A stretch of 45,370 nucleotides of DNA from assembly GCA_934234185.1 (NCBI GenBank), contig CAKQHO010000018.1, positions 1 through 45,370 on the forward strand, read 5' to 3'. Of the stretch, positions 16,083-23,580 are shown one piece after another; within the stretch, counting starts at the first letter, position 1, and each line of letters starts with the position of its first letter. The notes under the pieces are model-generated. The model had not been told where the DNA came from and ran no database searches. It saw nothing but the letters and a program-made list of their open reading frames with translations. Origin of the DNA: an uncultured Psychrobacillus sp. (lineage in GTDB: Bacteria > Bacillota > Bacilli > Bacillales_A > Planococcaceae). Made by a program: the position numbers and the translations under genes.

Positions 16083-16144
16083 GGCTGTCCAGGGAGAGGC
16101 ACTACTCTAATCACCTTATCTATGCTCACTCTGGAATCACAGCC
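16083..16144 (-). other. Possible intercistronic RNA hairpin, fliD-fliS
   Basis: GGCTGT (16083-16088) pairs with ACAGCC (16139-16144). Directly inside, CCAG (16089-16092) pairs with CTGG (16131-16134), with a 4-base bulge. This closes a ~38-base loop in the fliS 5' region. No T run follows, so it is not a terminator. It could set mRNA stability or a processing site, or be chance. Confidence 0.35.
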
Positions 16145-16176
16145 TACAGTATTTTCGTAAAATGAAATCTACTTAA

Positions 16177-17670
16177 TTAGTTAAAAAATCCTGCAATTGA
16201 TGCCGATTGACTGTTCGCTCTGCTAATTGCAGTTTCCATTGCGGTGAACTGCTTCCAGTAACGGTCTTCTACCATCGTTAAGCGAGTTTGTAGTCTTGTA
16301 ATTTGTTTATTGAAGTTTTCTAAAGTTCGTCCAATACTAAAGGTATTGTTGGCAGCTCCAGTAATACCAGCTTTATCGGTTAACTTAGTTTTACTACTAT
16401 TAACAACTGCTCTCATTTGAGTAACTAGACCTGCTTCTCCTGCAGTAGAGCTAGGCTTCGCAAAAACCTCATACACTTTATTAGGATCTGCGTTAATCGC
16501 TTCTCTTAGTTTCGTTTCATTAATTTCTAATTTCCCGTTTGCAGTATAATCTTTGGATGAATTAATCCCAATATCACTTAAACGTATTGTTCCAGAAGTA
16601 CCTTCTACTGAGCCATTTAGAATACTTCGCATACTCTGAAGCATGCTGCTAATTGTAGAATCATTCTTAAGCGTACCACTTTTCGCCTTTTCTTCCCATA
16701 GTTCAATTTCTTTTTCTTTCATATCTGCTTTTTGCTCAGCAGATAAGGGTGTATAATCACGATACTTTGTTTCACGGATTTTACTGTTTAGTTCCTCAAT
16801 CAGTTTATTATAATCATCTACAAACTTTTTAACGCTATCAACAATTTTATCGGTATCGGGGGCAGAGCTAAAGGTAACAGAATTTGTCGTTGTTTGTTTT
16901 AATGTCACTTCAAACCCATTAATCTGAAAGGCATTAGTAGAACGCTCTGTTTCTAGTCCATTAAATGTAAACTTAGCGTTTTGACCAGCAGTTCCATGAG
17001 CTTCATTACTGTTGCCATCAATTTTTAGCGCTTCTGCTAAGTTTCCACTTACAACTATTTCAGAGCCCCCATCCACTTTTCCAGAGTTTTTAGCTGTCAT
17101 GGCAATTTTTCCAGTGAAAGAATCGTAAAATGCTGTTACACCAGTTTCACTATTTATCTTTTTCAGAACAGATTCAATTGTATCACTACCGCTAAAAGTT
17201 AAAGTCTTAGCATTATCTACTGTGAACTTCCCATCCTTATCTATTGTATTAATAGTAATAGAAATATCACTCGTCATGCCTAAGCTTTCTAATGTAGCTT
17301 TGGTATCTACCTTTTCACCAGAGGTATTCTGAATAGCTCCTTTACTTTGTAAAGATGCCTGTGCTGCTAGCTGAGAAACAGAAATAGACCCAGAGAATTC
17401 AGAGGTAGCATTTATACTCTTAACACTAACAGCATCTGGAGAGGATGTAGTGACAGTCTTCGCCAGAAATGTTCCCTGCTTCATCACCGTATCAAATAAA
17501 TTATTGCTGTAATTGTTCAACTGACGGTTAACGCTCCGGTAATCCTCTAACTGCCACTCTGTATATTGCTTTTTTTGTGTTACTTTATCTAATGAAATAC
17601 GCTCTGCTTTCATTAAATCACTTATTAAGGTGTCTATATCCATCCCACTGGCTAATCCACCAATACGCAT
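16177..17670 (-). CDS. fliD: Flagellar hook-associated protein 2 (filament cap)
   Basis: A cap protein of 497 residues that folds incoming flagellin at the filament tip. FliD_N (~1-105) starts RIGGLASGMDIDTLISDLMKAE. Variable D2/D3 domains are in the middle, and FliD_C (~255-490) ends with the heptad-rich coiled coil FNKQITRLQTRLTMVEDRYWKQF. No cysteine or signal peptide is seen, as expected for type III export. The gene follows flaG by 14 bp under the SigD promoter at 18074-18099. The protein is handled by FliT, encoded in the same operon. Confidence 0.96.
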   Translation of the reverse strand: MRIGGLASGMDIDTLISDLMKAERISLDKVTQKKQYTEWQLEDYRSVNRQLNNYSNNLFDTVMKQGTFLAKTVTTSSPDAVSVKSINATSEFSGSISVSQLAAQASLQSKGAIQNTSGEKVDTKATLESLGMTSDISITINTIDKDGKFTVDNAKTLTFSGSDTIESVLKKINSETGVTAFYDSFTGKIAMTAKNSGKVDGGSEIVVSGNLAEALKIDGNSNEAHGTAGQNAKFTFNGLETERSTNAFQINGFEVTLKQTTTNSVTFSSAPDTDKIVDSVKKFVDDYNKLIEELNSKIRETKYRDYTPLSAEQKADMKEKEIELWEEKAKSGTLKNDSTISSMLQSMRSILNGSVEGTSGTIRLSDIGINSSKDYTANGKLEINETKLREAINADPNKVYEVFAKPSSTAGEAGLVTQMRAVVNSSKTKLTDKAGITGAANNTFSIGRTLENFNKQITRLQTRLTMVEDRYWKQFTAMETAISRANSQSASIAGFFN

Positions 17671-17684
17671 AAAATCACCAACCC

Positions 17685-18035
17685 TTAAATTTTCTTATCT
17701 ACAATAAAACCGACTAAATCGCGCATGGCTGCATACATATCCATCATCTTTTTAGATGGAATCTCACGTACTACTTCTTCTGTCTTTGCATTTATTAATG
17801 TTACATAATAAGTTTCCAGCTCTTCATGATATTTAAAGCGAAGTTCGGTGGAAGTGGTTTCTAAAAATTTGTTCATACTATCTGCCATCTTCTTTGCTTT
17901 TTCAGCAGGCAAATGATGTTCTGTCTCAAGAGCTACCTCTACTTTTGGTACTTCTATTAGCTTCTCTGTTGGAACAACTTTTGTAGTAACATTCTTCGGT
18001 ATACTTCCGACAGAATCAGAAACTTGATTCACCAT
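17685..18035 (-). CDS. flaG: FlaG family flagellar protein
   Basis: A 116-residue protein of the FlaG/YvyC family. A disordered N-terminal half is followed by the conserved segment LRFKYHEELETYYVTLINAKTEEVVREIPSKKMMDMYAAM (~62-100). In several bacteria FlaG limits filament length; its role in this group is not settled. An AGGAGG site precedes the ATG, and it is the first gene after the SigD promoter. The flaG-fliD-fliS-fliT order is the same as in B. subtilis. Confidence 0.92.
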   Translation of the reverse strand: MVNQVSDSVGSIPKNVTTKVVPTEKLIEVPKVEVALETEHHLPAEKAKKMADSMNKFLETTSTELRFKYHEELETYYVTLINAKTEEVVREIPSKKMMDMYAAMRDLVGFIVDKKI

Positions 18036-18073
18036 ACGGATCTTGCCTCCTCATTTTCCTAACTTTATCCATT

Positions 18074-18099
18074 ATATCGGACAATTATCAACATATTTA
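18074..18099 (-). promoter_or_regulatory. SigD promoter of flaG-fliDST
   Basis: The minus strand has TAAA (18096-18099), 14 bp, then TCCGATAT (18074-18081), against the SigD consensus TAAA-N14-16-GCCGATAT (11 of 12). It lies 39 bp upstream of the flaG start and just after the preceding terminator. Confidence 0.8.
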
Positions 18100-18113
18100 A
18101 TAAAAAACTCTAT

Positions 18114-18143
18114 AAAAAAACGCACCCGAAAGATTCGGGCGCG
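18114..18143 (-). terminator. Terminator of flagellin gene 1
   Basis: The minus strand has a 10-bp GC-rich stem CGCGCCCGAA/TTCGGGTGCG with a 3-base loop (18121-18143), followed by seven T (18114-18120). Confidence 0.92.
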
Positions 18144-18158
18144 TAAGTTTAGTAAAGA

Positions 18159-18926
18159 TTAACGTAATAATTGAAGTACGCCTTGTGGCTGTTGGTTAGC
18201 TTGAGCAAGCATAGATTGAGCTGCTTGAGTAAGGATGTTGTTTTTAGTAAACTCCATCATTTCTTTCGCCATATCAACGTCACGGATACGAGATTCTGCA
18301 GCTGTTAAGTTCTCAGAAGTTGTACCAAGGTTGTTGATAGTATGCTCTAATCTGTTTTGTTGAGCACCTAGAGTTGATCTAGTAGTGTTTATTTCGTCGA
18401 TTTTACCTTCAATATCAGCAGTTGCAGATGCACTTGTTAAACCTAAAGCTGCTTGAGCAATACCAATTTCAAAAGTATCAGTATCTGCATCGCTTACTAC
18501 AACATTAATAGTAGCAGCAAAAACATTGATACCATTAAATTTAGTGTCAGCGATAACTTTATCCATTTCTTCTCCTAGTTGATCCATTTCAAGCTCTAGG
18601 TTAGCAATATCTTCTGAATTGTTAGTTTCGTTAGCTTTTTGAACAGATAATTCTTTCATTCTAACTAGCATTGAGCTAACTTCGTTTAAAGCACCCTCTG
18701 CAGTTTGGATGTAAGAGATACCATCTTGTGAGTTACGAGCCGCTTGGTCAAGACCGCGGATTTGTCCACGCATTTTTTCAGAGATAGAAAGACCAGCTGC
18801 ATCGTCTCCAGCACGGTTGATACGAAGACCTGAAGAAAGTTTTTCTAAGTTTTTAGAAGAGTTTCCTGTGTTGATACCTAATTGACGGTTAGTGTTTAAT
18901 GCTGCGATATTGTGATTAATTCTCAT
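18159..18926 (-). CDS. hag: Flagellin 1
   Basis: Filament subunit of 255 residues. The N-terminal D0/D1 helix begins MRINHNIAALNTNRQLG with LEKLSSGLRINRAGDDAAGL. A short variable middle (~150-190) contains the only Val-rich segment among the three paralogues. The C-terminal D1/D0 helix ends GVLQLLR. The start is MRINHN at 18926, 6-7 nt after AAGGAGG. The in-frame ATG at 18959 would swallow the leader hairpin and is rejected. It has its own SigD-type promoter and terminator, so it is expressed separately from flagellins 2 and 3, and it is the most divergent of the three. Confidence 0.96.
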   Translation of the reverse strand: MRINHNIAALNTNRQLGINTGNSSKNLEKLSSGLRINRAGDDAAGLSISEKMRGQIRGLDQAARNSQDGISYIQTAEGALNEVSSMLVRMKELSVQKANETNNSEDIANLELEMDQLGEEMDKVIADTKFNGINVFAATINVVVSDADTDTFEIGIAQAALGLTSASATADIEGKIDEINTTRSTLGAQQNRLEHTINNLGTTSENLTAAESRIRDVDMAKEMMEFTKNNILTQAAQSMLAQANQQPQGVLQLLR

Positions 18927-18954
18927 GTTAAATTTCCTCCTTGAGTTTGAAGCC

Positions 18955-18966
18955 CACATCCATGTG
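18955..18966 (-). promoter_or_regulatory. Candidate CsrA site, flagellin 1 leader
   Basis: The minus strand reads CACATGGATGTG, a hairpin with stem CACA/TGTG and loop TGGA. It matches the CsrA consensus RUACARGGAUGU over ACA-GGAUGU and lies 29 nt upstream of the start codon. The AAGGAGG ribosome site would supply the second GGA for a CsrA dimer. Confidence 0.65.
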
Positions 18967-18993
18967 AACTGAGTATTAATTACAAAGCAATTT

Positions 18994-19021
18994 AAATCGG
19001 CCGTTGTCTAAATCACCTTGA
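18994..19021 (-). promoter_or_regulatory. SigD-like promoter of flagellin 1
   Basis: The minus strand has TCAA (19018-19021), 16 bp, then GCCGATTT (18994-19001). The -10 matches the SigD consensus at 7 of 8 positions and the -35 at 3 of 4. Confidence 0.7.
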
Positions 19022-19324
19022 ACAATTCTAATATCGTCAATTAGTTATCATACTTTAACACTTTTTATTATTTTTTATTAAAAATATATAATTAATATCA
19101 TTTATTTCTTATTTAAATATATATTTTAAATTCATCAGAAAATGTTTAATTACGCTAATAAAATTAATAAATAAATATATAAATACAAAAATAGTTTGAT
19201 ATTTACTAATTAATGTTATATTATTGATTTAATGAATAGATTTAATTAAATTAATCAATACATATAACACGTGTTATTATACTCAATATATTTTTGATAT
19301 TTTTATCAATTATATGTAAACAAT
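19022..19324. other. AT-rich gap between flagellins 1 and 2
   Basis: About 300 bp of almost uninterrupted A/T with no gene. The exception is a perfect 14-bp palindrome ATAACACGTGTTAT at 19264-19277, which could be an operator. The stretch lies upstream of the flagellin 1 SigD promoter and could serve as an UP-like or curved region. Confidence 0.5.
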
Positions 19325-19356
19325 AAAAAAATGCGACCGATATAAATATCGATCAC
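19325..19356 (-). terminator. Terminator of flagellin 3-flagellin 2 unit
   Basis: The minus strand has GTGATCGATA/TATCGGTCGC (19347-19356 with 19333-19342), a 10-bp stem with two G-U pairs and a 4-base loop. A T-rich run follows (19325-19332). Confidence 0.88.
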
Positions 19357-19378
19357 ATTAATAGATAAACTTATAATA

Positions 19379-20296
19379 TTAACGAAGAAGTTGTAAAACT
19401 CCTTGAGGTTGTTGGTTAGCTTGAGCTAACATCGATTGTGCAGCTTGAGTTAAGATATTGTTCTTAGTGAACTCCATCATCTCTTTAGCCATATCAACGT
19501 CACGAATACGAGATTCAGCTGCTGTTAGGTTTTCAGAAGAAGTGCCTAGATTGTTGATTGTGTGTTCTAGGCGGTTTTGAACAGCACCAAGGCTAGATCT
19601 TTGGGATGAAACAGTTTTAATTGCATCATCAATTTTACCTAATTGTGTATCAAATTGTGTAGATGTTAAAGGAATCCATGGGGATGGTTGAGTACCTTCT
19701 CCACCCGGCTTTGATGCCACTCCCTTTATATTAAGATCATTTACCTTTAAACCTTCAGCACTCATATCAGCAATATTGATACTTAATTGCTGACCATTGT
19801 TAGCCCCAATTTGGAAAGTTAGAGAGACATTATTTGCTGGGGTTCCTGTATCTTTAAAAGTACCATCTAACAAGTTTTTACCGTTAAATTGTGTTCTGTC
19901 GGAAATACCTTTACTACCATCTTCTCCACCGATTTCTTGAATTAAAGAATCAAGTTCATCTTGTATCGCTTTCATATCTTCTTCCTGTTGAGTACCAGTA
20001 TTTCCTGCTTGAACAGTTAATTCTCTCATCCGTTGAAGGATAGCATGTGTTTCATTTAAAGCACCTTCAGCAGTTTGGATTAAAGAAATACCGTCTTGCG
20101 CATTTTTTTGGGCCATATCCAAGCCTCGGATTTGACCACGCATTTTTTCAGAAATTGCTAAACCTGCTGCATCGTCTCCTGCCTTGTTTATTTTAAGTCC
20201 TGAAGATAATTTTTCAAGGTTTTTAGCAGTTTGTGCGTTATTTACTCCTAGTTGACGATTCGTGTTAAGTGCTGCAATGTTATGATTGATTCTCAT
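19379..20296 (-). CDS. hag: Flagellin 2
   Basis: Filament subunit of 305 residues, the longest paralogue here. It has the canonical N-terminus (MRINHNIAALNTNRQLG, LEKLSSGLKINKAGDDAAGL) and a C-terminus ending GVLQLLR. The central region (~130-225) is its own, with EIGGEDGSKGISDRTQFNGKNLL and a PGGEGTQPSPW stretch. It starts 71 bp after flagellin 3 with no terminator or clear SigD promoter between, so it is probably cotranscribed with it. The leader carries a GGA hairpin. The last ~60 residues are identical to those of flagellin 3, although the codons differ at many third positions. Confidence 0.96.
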   Translation of the reverse strand: MRINHNIAALNTNRQLGVNNAQTAKNLEKLSSGLKINKAGDDAAGLAISEKMRGQIRGLDMAQKNAQDGISLIQTAEGALNETHAILQRMRELTVQAGNTGTQQEEDMKAIQDELDSLIQEIGGEDGSKGISDRTQFNGKNLLDGTFKDTGTPANNVSLTFQIGANNGQQLSINIADMSAEGLKVNDLNIKGVASKPGGEGTQPSPWIPLTSTQFDTQLGKIDDAIKTVSSQRSSLGAVQNRLEHTINNLGTSSENLTAAESRIRDVDMAKEMMEFTKNNILTQAAQSMLAQANQQPQGVLQLLR

Positions 20297-20324
20297 TTAA
20301 TTTTTCCTCCTTGGACAATTAATG

Positions 20325-20342
20325 ATTCACTTCCTTGTGAAT
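20325..20342 (-). promoter_or_regulatory. Candidate CsrA site, flagellin 2 leader
   Basis: The minus strand reads ATTCACAAGGAAGTGAAT, a 6-bp stem presenting AAGGAA in the loop. The ACAAGGA core matches the CsrA consensus exactly. It lies ~30 nt before the ATG, and the CCAAGGAGG ribosome site gives a second GGA. Confidence 0.7.
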
Positions 20343-20367
20343 TTTCGAATATATTAAAATTAATTTA

Positions 20368-21237
20368 TTATCGTAGTAGTTGAAGTACACCTTGTGGTTG
20401 TTGGTTAGCTTGTGCCAACATAGATTGTGCAGCTTGAGTTAAGATATTATTTTTAGTAAACTCCATCATTTCTTTCGCCATATCAACGTCACGGATACGG
20501 GATTCTGCTGCAGTTAGATTTTCAGAAGAAGTTCCTAAGTTATTAATAGTATGCTCTAGACGATTTTGAACAGCTCCTAAGCTAGACCGAGTAGAAGATA
20601 CTGTACTTATTGCTGTATCAATTTTCTGTAGTTGAGCATCAAATTTTCCAGCGTTTCCAAAAGTTGTTACATCTATAACAGTCTTTAAATCTGCTTTGGT
20701 TCCACCCGTAGCTGCAAATAATGTTTTAGCAGACATATCGCCAATTGCTACAGTTAATTGTTGTTCTTTGTTAGCACCAATTTGGAAGGTACCTGTGAAT
20801 CCACTTAATAGATTTTTACTGTTAAATTGAGTACGATCAGAAATCCCTTTACTTCCATTTGTAACTCCACCTATTTCTTCTACTAAAGACTCTAATTCAG
20901 ATTGTATAGCTGATAAATCTTCAGTTTGTTGAGTTCCAGTATTACCTGCCTGAACTGTTAATTCTCTCATGCGTTGAAGAATTGCATGGGTTTCATTTAA
21001 TGCCCCTTCAGCAGTTTGGATTAAAGAAATTCCGTCTTGTGCATTTTTTTGGGCCATGTCTAAACCACGGATTTGACCACGCATTTTTTCAGAGATTGCT
21101 AAACCCGCTGCATCGTCTCCTGCTTTGTTTATTTTGAGACCCGAAGAAAGTTTTTCTAGGTTTTTAGAAGCTTGCGTGTTGTTAGCACCAAGTTGACGGT
21201 TCGTGTTAAGTGCTGCGATATTATGATTGATTCTCAT
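20368..21237 (-). CDS. hag: Flagellin 3
   Basis: Filament subunit of 289 residues and the first of the two cotranscribed flagellin genes after csrA. N- and C-terminal helices are as in flagellin 2. The middle (~130-205) contains ITNGSKGISDRTQFN-like and GNAGKFDAQLQKIDTAI segments. An AGGGAGG site lies 11 nt before the ATG. A SigD-like element, a hairpin CsrA site and the GGA of the ribosome site lie upstream, the same arrangement as the B. subtilis hag leader. FliS would chaperone all three flagellins. Confidence 0.96.
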   Translation of the reverse strand: MRINHNIAALNTNRQLGANNTQASKNLEKLSSGLKINKAGDDAAGLAISEKMRGQIRGLDMAQKNAQDGISLIQTAEGALNETHAILQRMRELTVQAGNTGTQQTEDLSAIQSELESLVEEIGGVTNGSKGISDRTQFNSKNLLSGFTGTFQIGANKEQQLTVAIGDMSAKTLFAATGGTKADLKTVIDVTTFGNAGKFDAQLQKIDTAISTVSSTRSSLGAVQNRLEHTINNLGTSSENLTAAESRIRDVDMAKEMMEFTKNNILTQAAQSMLAQANQQPQGVLQLLR

Positions 21238-21268
21238 TGTAAATTTTCCTCCCTGGAATAATTGTGCT

Positions 21269-21282
21269 CTACGTCCCTGTAG
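21269..21282 (-). promoter_or_regulatory. Candidate CsrA site, flagellin 3 leader
   Basis: The minus strand reads CTACAGGGACGTAG, a hairpin of CTAC/GTAG with GGGA in the loop. It agrees with the CsrA consensus RUACARGGAUGU at 10 of 12 positions, the best of the three leaders, and lies 32 nt upstream of the start codon. Confidence 0.75.
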
Positions 21283-21315
21283 GCAATTATTAATAGATTA
21301 TGTAACTTGGAAGTA

Positions 21316-21341
21316 GGGCCGGCACTCTGCTTCCTTGTTTA
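21316..21341 (-). promoter_or_regulatory. SigD-like promoter of flagellins 3 and 2
   Basis: The minus strand has TAAA (21338-21341), 14 bp, then GCCGGCCC (21316-21323). The -35 and the GCCG half of the -10 fit SigD, but the second half of the -10 does not. Position and context support it more than the sequence does. Confidence 0.45.
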
Positions 21342-21384
21342 CATTTTATGTATCGGAAGTTATTTTCCAATGTTAATAGTTTTA

Positions 21385-21426
21385 GTAAAAAAATTCCTAA
21401 GAAAGTTTTTCTTAGGAATTTTTTAG
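21385..21426. terminator. Terminator of csrA operon
   Basis: A perfect 13-bp inverted repeat, AATTCCTAAGAAA (21392-21404) and its complement (21408-21420), has a 3-base loop with A and T runs on both sides. The csrA stop codon (21412-21414) lies in the stem. It separates the flgM-to-csrA operon from the flagellin 3 promoter. Confidence 0.92.
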
Positions 21427-21621
21427 TATGTCTATGTTTTGGATGACTGCCTCTGTGTTAAACTCGGAAATGTCTTTTCGAAGCTCTCCGCGGACGATGT
21501 CAATACTTTTTGGCGCGCGGATTCCAATTTTCACTTGGTCTCCTTTTACCTCCGTGACGACGATTTCTACATTTTCGTCAATCCAAATTGTTTCTCCGAC
21601 TTTGCGTGATAAGATGAGCAT
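21412..21621 (-). CDS. csrA: Carbon storage regulator / flagellin translation repressor
   Basis: A 69-residue RNA-binding protein. The N-terminal strand MLILSRKVGETIWIDENVEIVV carries the RNA-contacting residues (Leu4, Arg6), and the IGIRAPKSIDIVRGEL segment (~33-48) has the conserved Arg in VRGEL. Dimers bind GGA loops and block ribosomes on flagellin mRNA. FliW antagonises CsrA while flagellin is low. It starts 4 bp after the fliW stop in the same operon. Likely targets in the window are the three GGA hairpins ahead of the flagellin genes. Confidence 0.97.
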   Translation of the reverse strand: MLILSRKVGETIWIDENVEIVVTEVKGDQVKIGIRAPKSIDIVRGELRKDISEFNTEAVIQNIDILKNS

Positions 21622-21625
21622 TCGA

Positions 21626-22063
21626 TCACCCCTTTACACTTTCTTGTGCGATTACGTAGCGAATCGGATAGTCTTCGTTGTTGAGGATTACCTGCTTCGC
21701 TTTTTTATTCGTAGTATTTATAACAATCGGTGCCTTTAGATTAACAGTAGAATTTGCAATAGAGTCCTTTAAGGATACAATAGCGAGCACTGCTACCTCC
21801 TGCTCCTCTTTAATCTCCAACGTATTTACTGTTGCTTCCTCTAAGTCGAAGCTATAGTTTTCTTTAAGACTATATGGATTCGTTACAATAAATGCAAGTG
21901 CCTCTGTCTGTATCGATTGAAGCACCTGAAAGACTTCATTACCTTCTATTTTTAAAAGGGCAAATTTCTTCTCATCCTCGAACCCAGGTAAACCATGTTC
22001 AAAGCTGAGCACATCTGCTTCATTAATCTCTACTTCGCCCATATAGGCAGTTTTTATATTCAT
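21626..22063 (-). CDS. fliW: Flagellar assembly factor FliW
   Basis: A 145-residue beta-barrel protein with the typical opening MNIKTAYMGEVEINEADVLSFEHGLPGFEDEKKFALL and FIVTNPYSL (~58-66). FliW binds either flagellin or CsrA. When flagellin is exported, freed FliW captures CsrA and lifts repression of flagellin translation. The ATG has an AAGGAAG site. It lies between yviE and csrA in the usual Bacillus order. Confidence 0.96.
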   Translation of the reverse strand: MNIKTAYMGEVEINEADVLSFEHGLPGFEDEKKFALLKIEGNEVFQVLQSIQTEALAFIVTNPYSLKENYSFDLEEATVNTLEIKEEQEVAVLAIVSLKDSIANSTVNLKAPIVINTTNKKAKQVILNNEDYPIRYVIAQESVKG

Positions 22064-22080
22064 ATGAGTTCTTCCTTTCG

Positions 22081-22635
22081 TTATATAATCCAGTCTATCT
22101 GTAATGACGCATGCTGGAGCATTTCACCTGTCACTTTTCCAGGTGTATAGTCAATAATTGGCTTGTTTACTTGTGTATTGTTCACGACCTGCTGTGGCTC
22201 TACTTTAATATCTACTAATCCAGGCTCAAAGTCTATTTTTACACTACCATAGGATGGGACAAACTTGATGCCTAAAGAGGTGTATGGCTGTCTGCCACTT
22301 TGCTGTGATAAAGACTTGATCGCATTTCCGCCATTTTCAATTTTCATCAGCTGTGCGCCTTCTTGTGATCTTCTTCCTATGCCATCTAGAAGCATCTGCT
22401 TCCCTTCAGCGGCAAAATCGGCCACACGCCGTCGTGCACTTTTTAAATCGATATCTGCTCTTGCCTCTGTCGTGTCGATAGATAGCTTGGAGTTAGTAGT
22501 TTGGATAGTCTGAACAGCTTTCGGCTGTTGGATATCCAAGGTTGCACTCGGCTGCTCGATACGTTGAACAGGCTTTTGAATATTTAGACCGAGACGAGCG
22601 GGTGTCGATTGTATTTGTAGCTTTGGAAAGTTCAT
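22081..22635 (-). CDS. yviE: DUF6470 (YviE) family protein
   Basis: A 184-residue protein of the YviE/DUF6470 family, found almost always between flgL and fliW in Bacillales; its function is unknown. The N-terminus is rich in short beta-like strands with internal similarity (KLQIQSTPARLGLNIQKP, ATLDIQQPKAVQTIQTTNSKLSID). I set the start at MNFPKLQI (22635), with AGGAGAG 7 nt upstream. The longer ORF to 22680 would read through an intercistronic hairpin and has no ribosome site. No signal peptide or membrane segment. Confidence 0.88.
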   Translation of the reverse strand: MNFPKLQIQSTPARLGLNIQKPVQRIEQPSATLDIQQPKAVQTIQTTNSKLSIDTTEARADIDLKSARRRVADFAAEGKQMLLDGIGRRSQEGAQLMKIENGGNAIKSLSQQSGRQPYTSLGIKFVPSYGSVKIDFEPGLVDIKVEPQQVVNNTQVNKPIIDYTPGKVTGEMLQHASLQIDWII

Positions 22636-22650
22636 TGTTCTCTCTCCTCT

Positions 22651-22685
22651 AAAAGAAAGCGCTTGGAGCATAGTGTCCAAACGCT
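22651..22685 (-). terminator. Terminator-like hairpin between flgL and yviE
   Basis: The minus strand has AGCGTTTGGA/TCCAAGCGCT (22676-22685 with 22658-22667), a 10-bp stem with one G-U pair and an 8-base loop, followed by TTCTTTT. The T tract is imperfect, so I expect partial termination or 3'-end protection of the flgKL message rather than a full stop. Confidence 0.55.
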
Positions 22686-22691
22686 TCTAGG

Positions 22692-23567
22692 TTATCTTAA
22701 GAAATCAGTTAAAGTCGGTTGAATAATACGTGCTCCTACGGAAAGGGCAGCACGATGGACAGACTCTTGCGTAATCATTTGGGTAATCACTTGTTCGTAA
22801 TCAATGTCTTCGTTATTCGACATTTGCTTAGTAGCGACTACTTCCTGTGCCTGCAAACGATTATCCATTAGCTCTACTCGGTTTTGACGCGCTCCAATGT
22901 CTGCACGAGTAGTAAGCAGGCTGTTTACATTATTTTCGATAGTCGTCATAAATTTAGTGTAATCCTCGCTTGGTGCTCCAGCTGCCGCAGCTGCATTGAT
23001 ATCAGCAAACATTTGATCAATATCCTTGAACAAATCAATGGCATTCGTATTTGCTTTCATCGTAATCCCATCAAATACTTCGATTTCCACGCTATTTTTA
23101 AAGGCAGCATCATTTGCTGGATACCCATTGTCATATAAAGGAGTGGTCGTTTTCGTACCACTAAATACATGTTTATCTCCAACCTTTGTATTTGCAAGGT
23201 TTTGGATATGCTGACGTAATTGATTTAACTCACTTTCAATCGCCTTGCGATCTTCAACGGAAGTAGTACCAGTCGAAGCCTGAACAACAAGCTCCTTTGC
23301 ACGATGAAGGGCAGAGCCCACTTGATCAAGCGCATCATCTGAGCTATCTAGAATGCTGTTTACTTCTCCAATATTCCGTTGGTATTGCCCTACCTTATCT
23401 AGTGCAGTACGGTAGCCGATTCCCTTCATTGCCACTACTGGGTCGTCTGAAGGACGATTTACTTTTTTACCTGTGGTGATTTGATCCTGGAGCTTTCCCA
23501 TGCTGTTATAGCTTGTCGAAAGATTACGCAGCATGTTATTGGAAAGCATTGATTGGGTTACGCGCAT
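22692..23567 (-). CDS. flgL: Flagellar hook-associated protein 3
   Basis: The second hook-filament junction protein, 291 residues, flagellin-like. The N-terminal helix MRVTQSMLSNNMLRNLSTSYNSMGKLQDQI leads into TGKKVNRPSDDPVVA. The C-terminal helix is NNEDIDYEQVITQMITQESVHRAALSVGARIIQPTL. It is exported by the flagellar type III system, with FlgN as the expected chaperone. It follows flgK by 13 bp. Confidence 0.95.
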   Translation of the reverse strand: MRVTQSMLSNNMLRNLSTSYNSMGKLQDQITTGKKVNRPSDDPVVAMKGIGYRTALDKVGQYQRNIGEVNSILDSSDDALDQVGSALHRAKELVVQASTGTTSVEDRKAIESELNQLRQHIQNLANTKVGDKHVFSGTKTTTPLYDNGYPANDAAFKNSVEIEVFDGITMKANTNAIDLFKDIDQMFADINAAAAAGAPSEDYTKFMTTIENNVNSLLTTRADIGARQNRVELMDNRLQAQEVVATKQMSNNEDIDYEQVITQMITQESVHRAALSVGARIIQPTLTDFLR

Positions 23568-23580
23568 GTTTTATGCCCCC

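Noticed and set aside
18927..18959. Longer N-terminus for flagellin 1
   Set aside because: It would add a non-flagellin sequence before MRINHN and place the CsrA hairpin and AAGGAGG inside the coding region.
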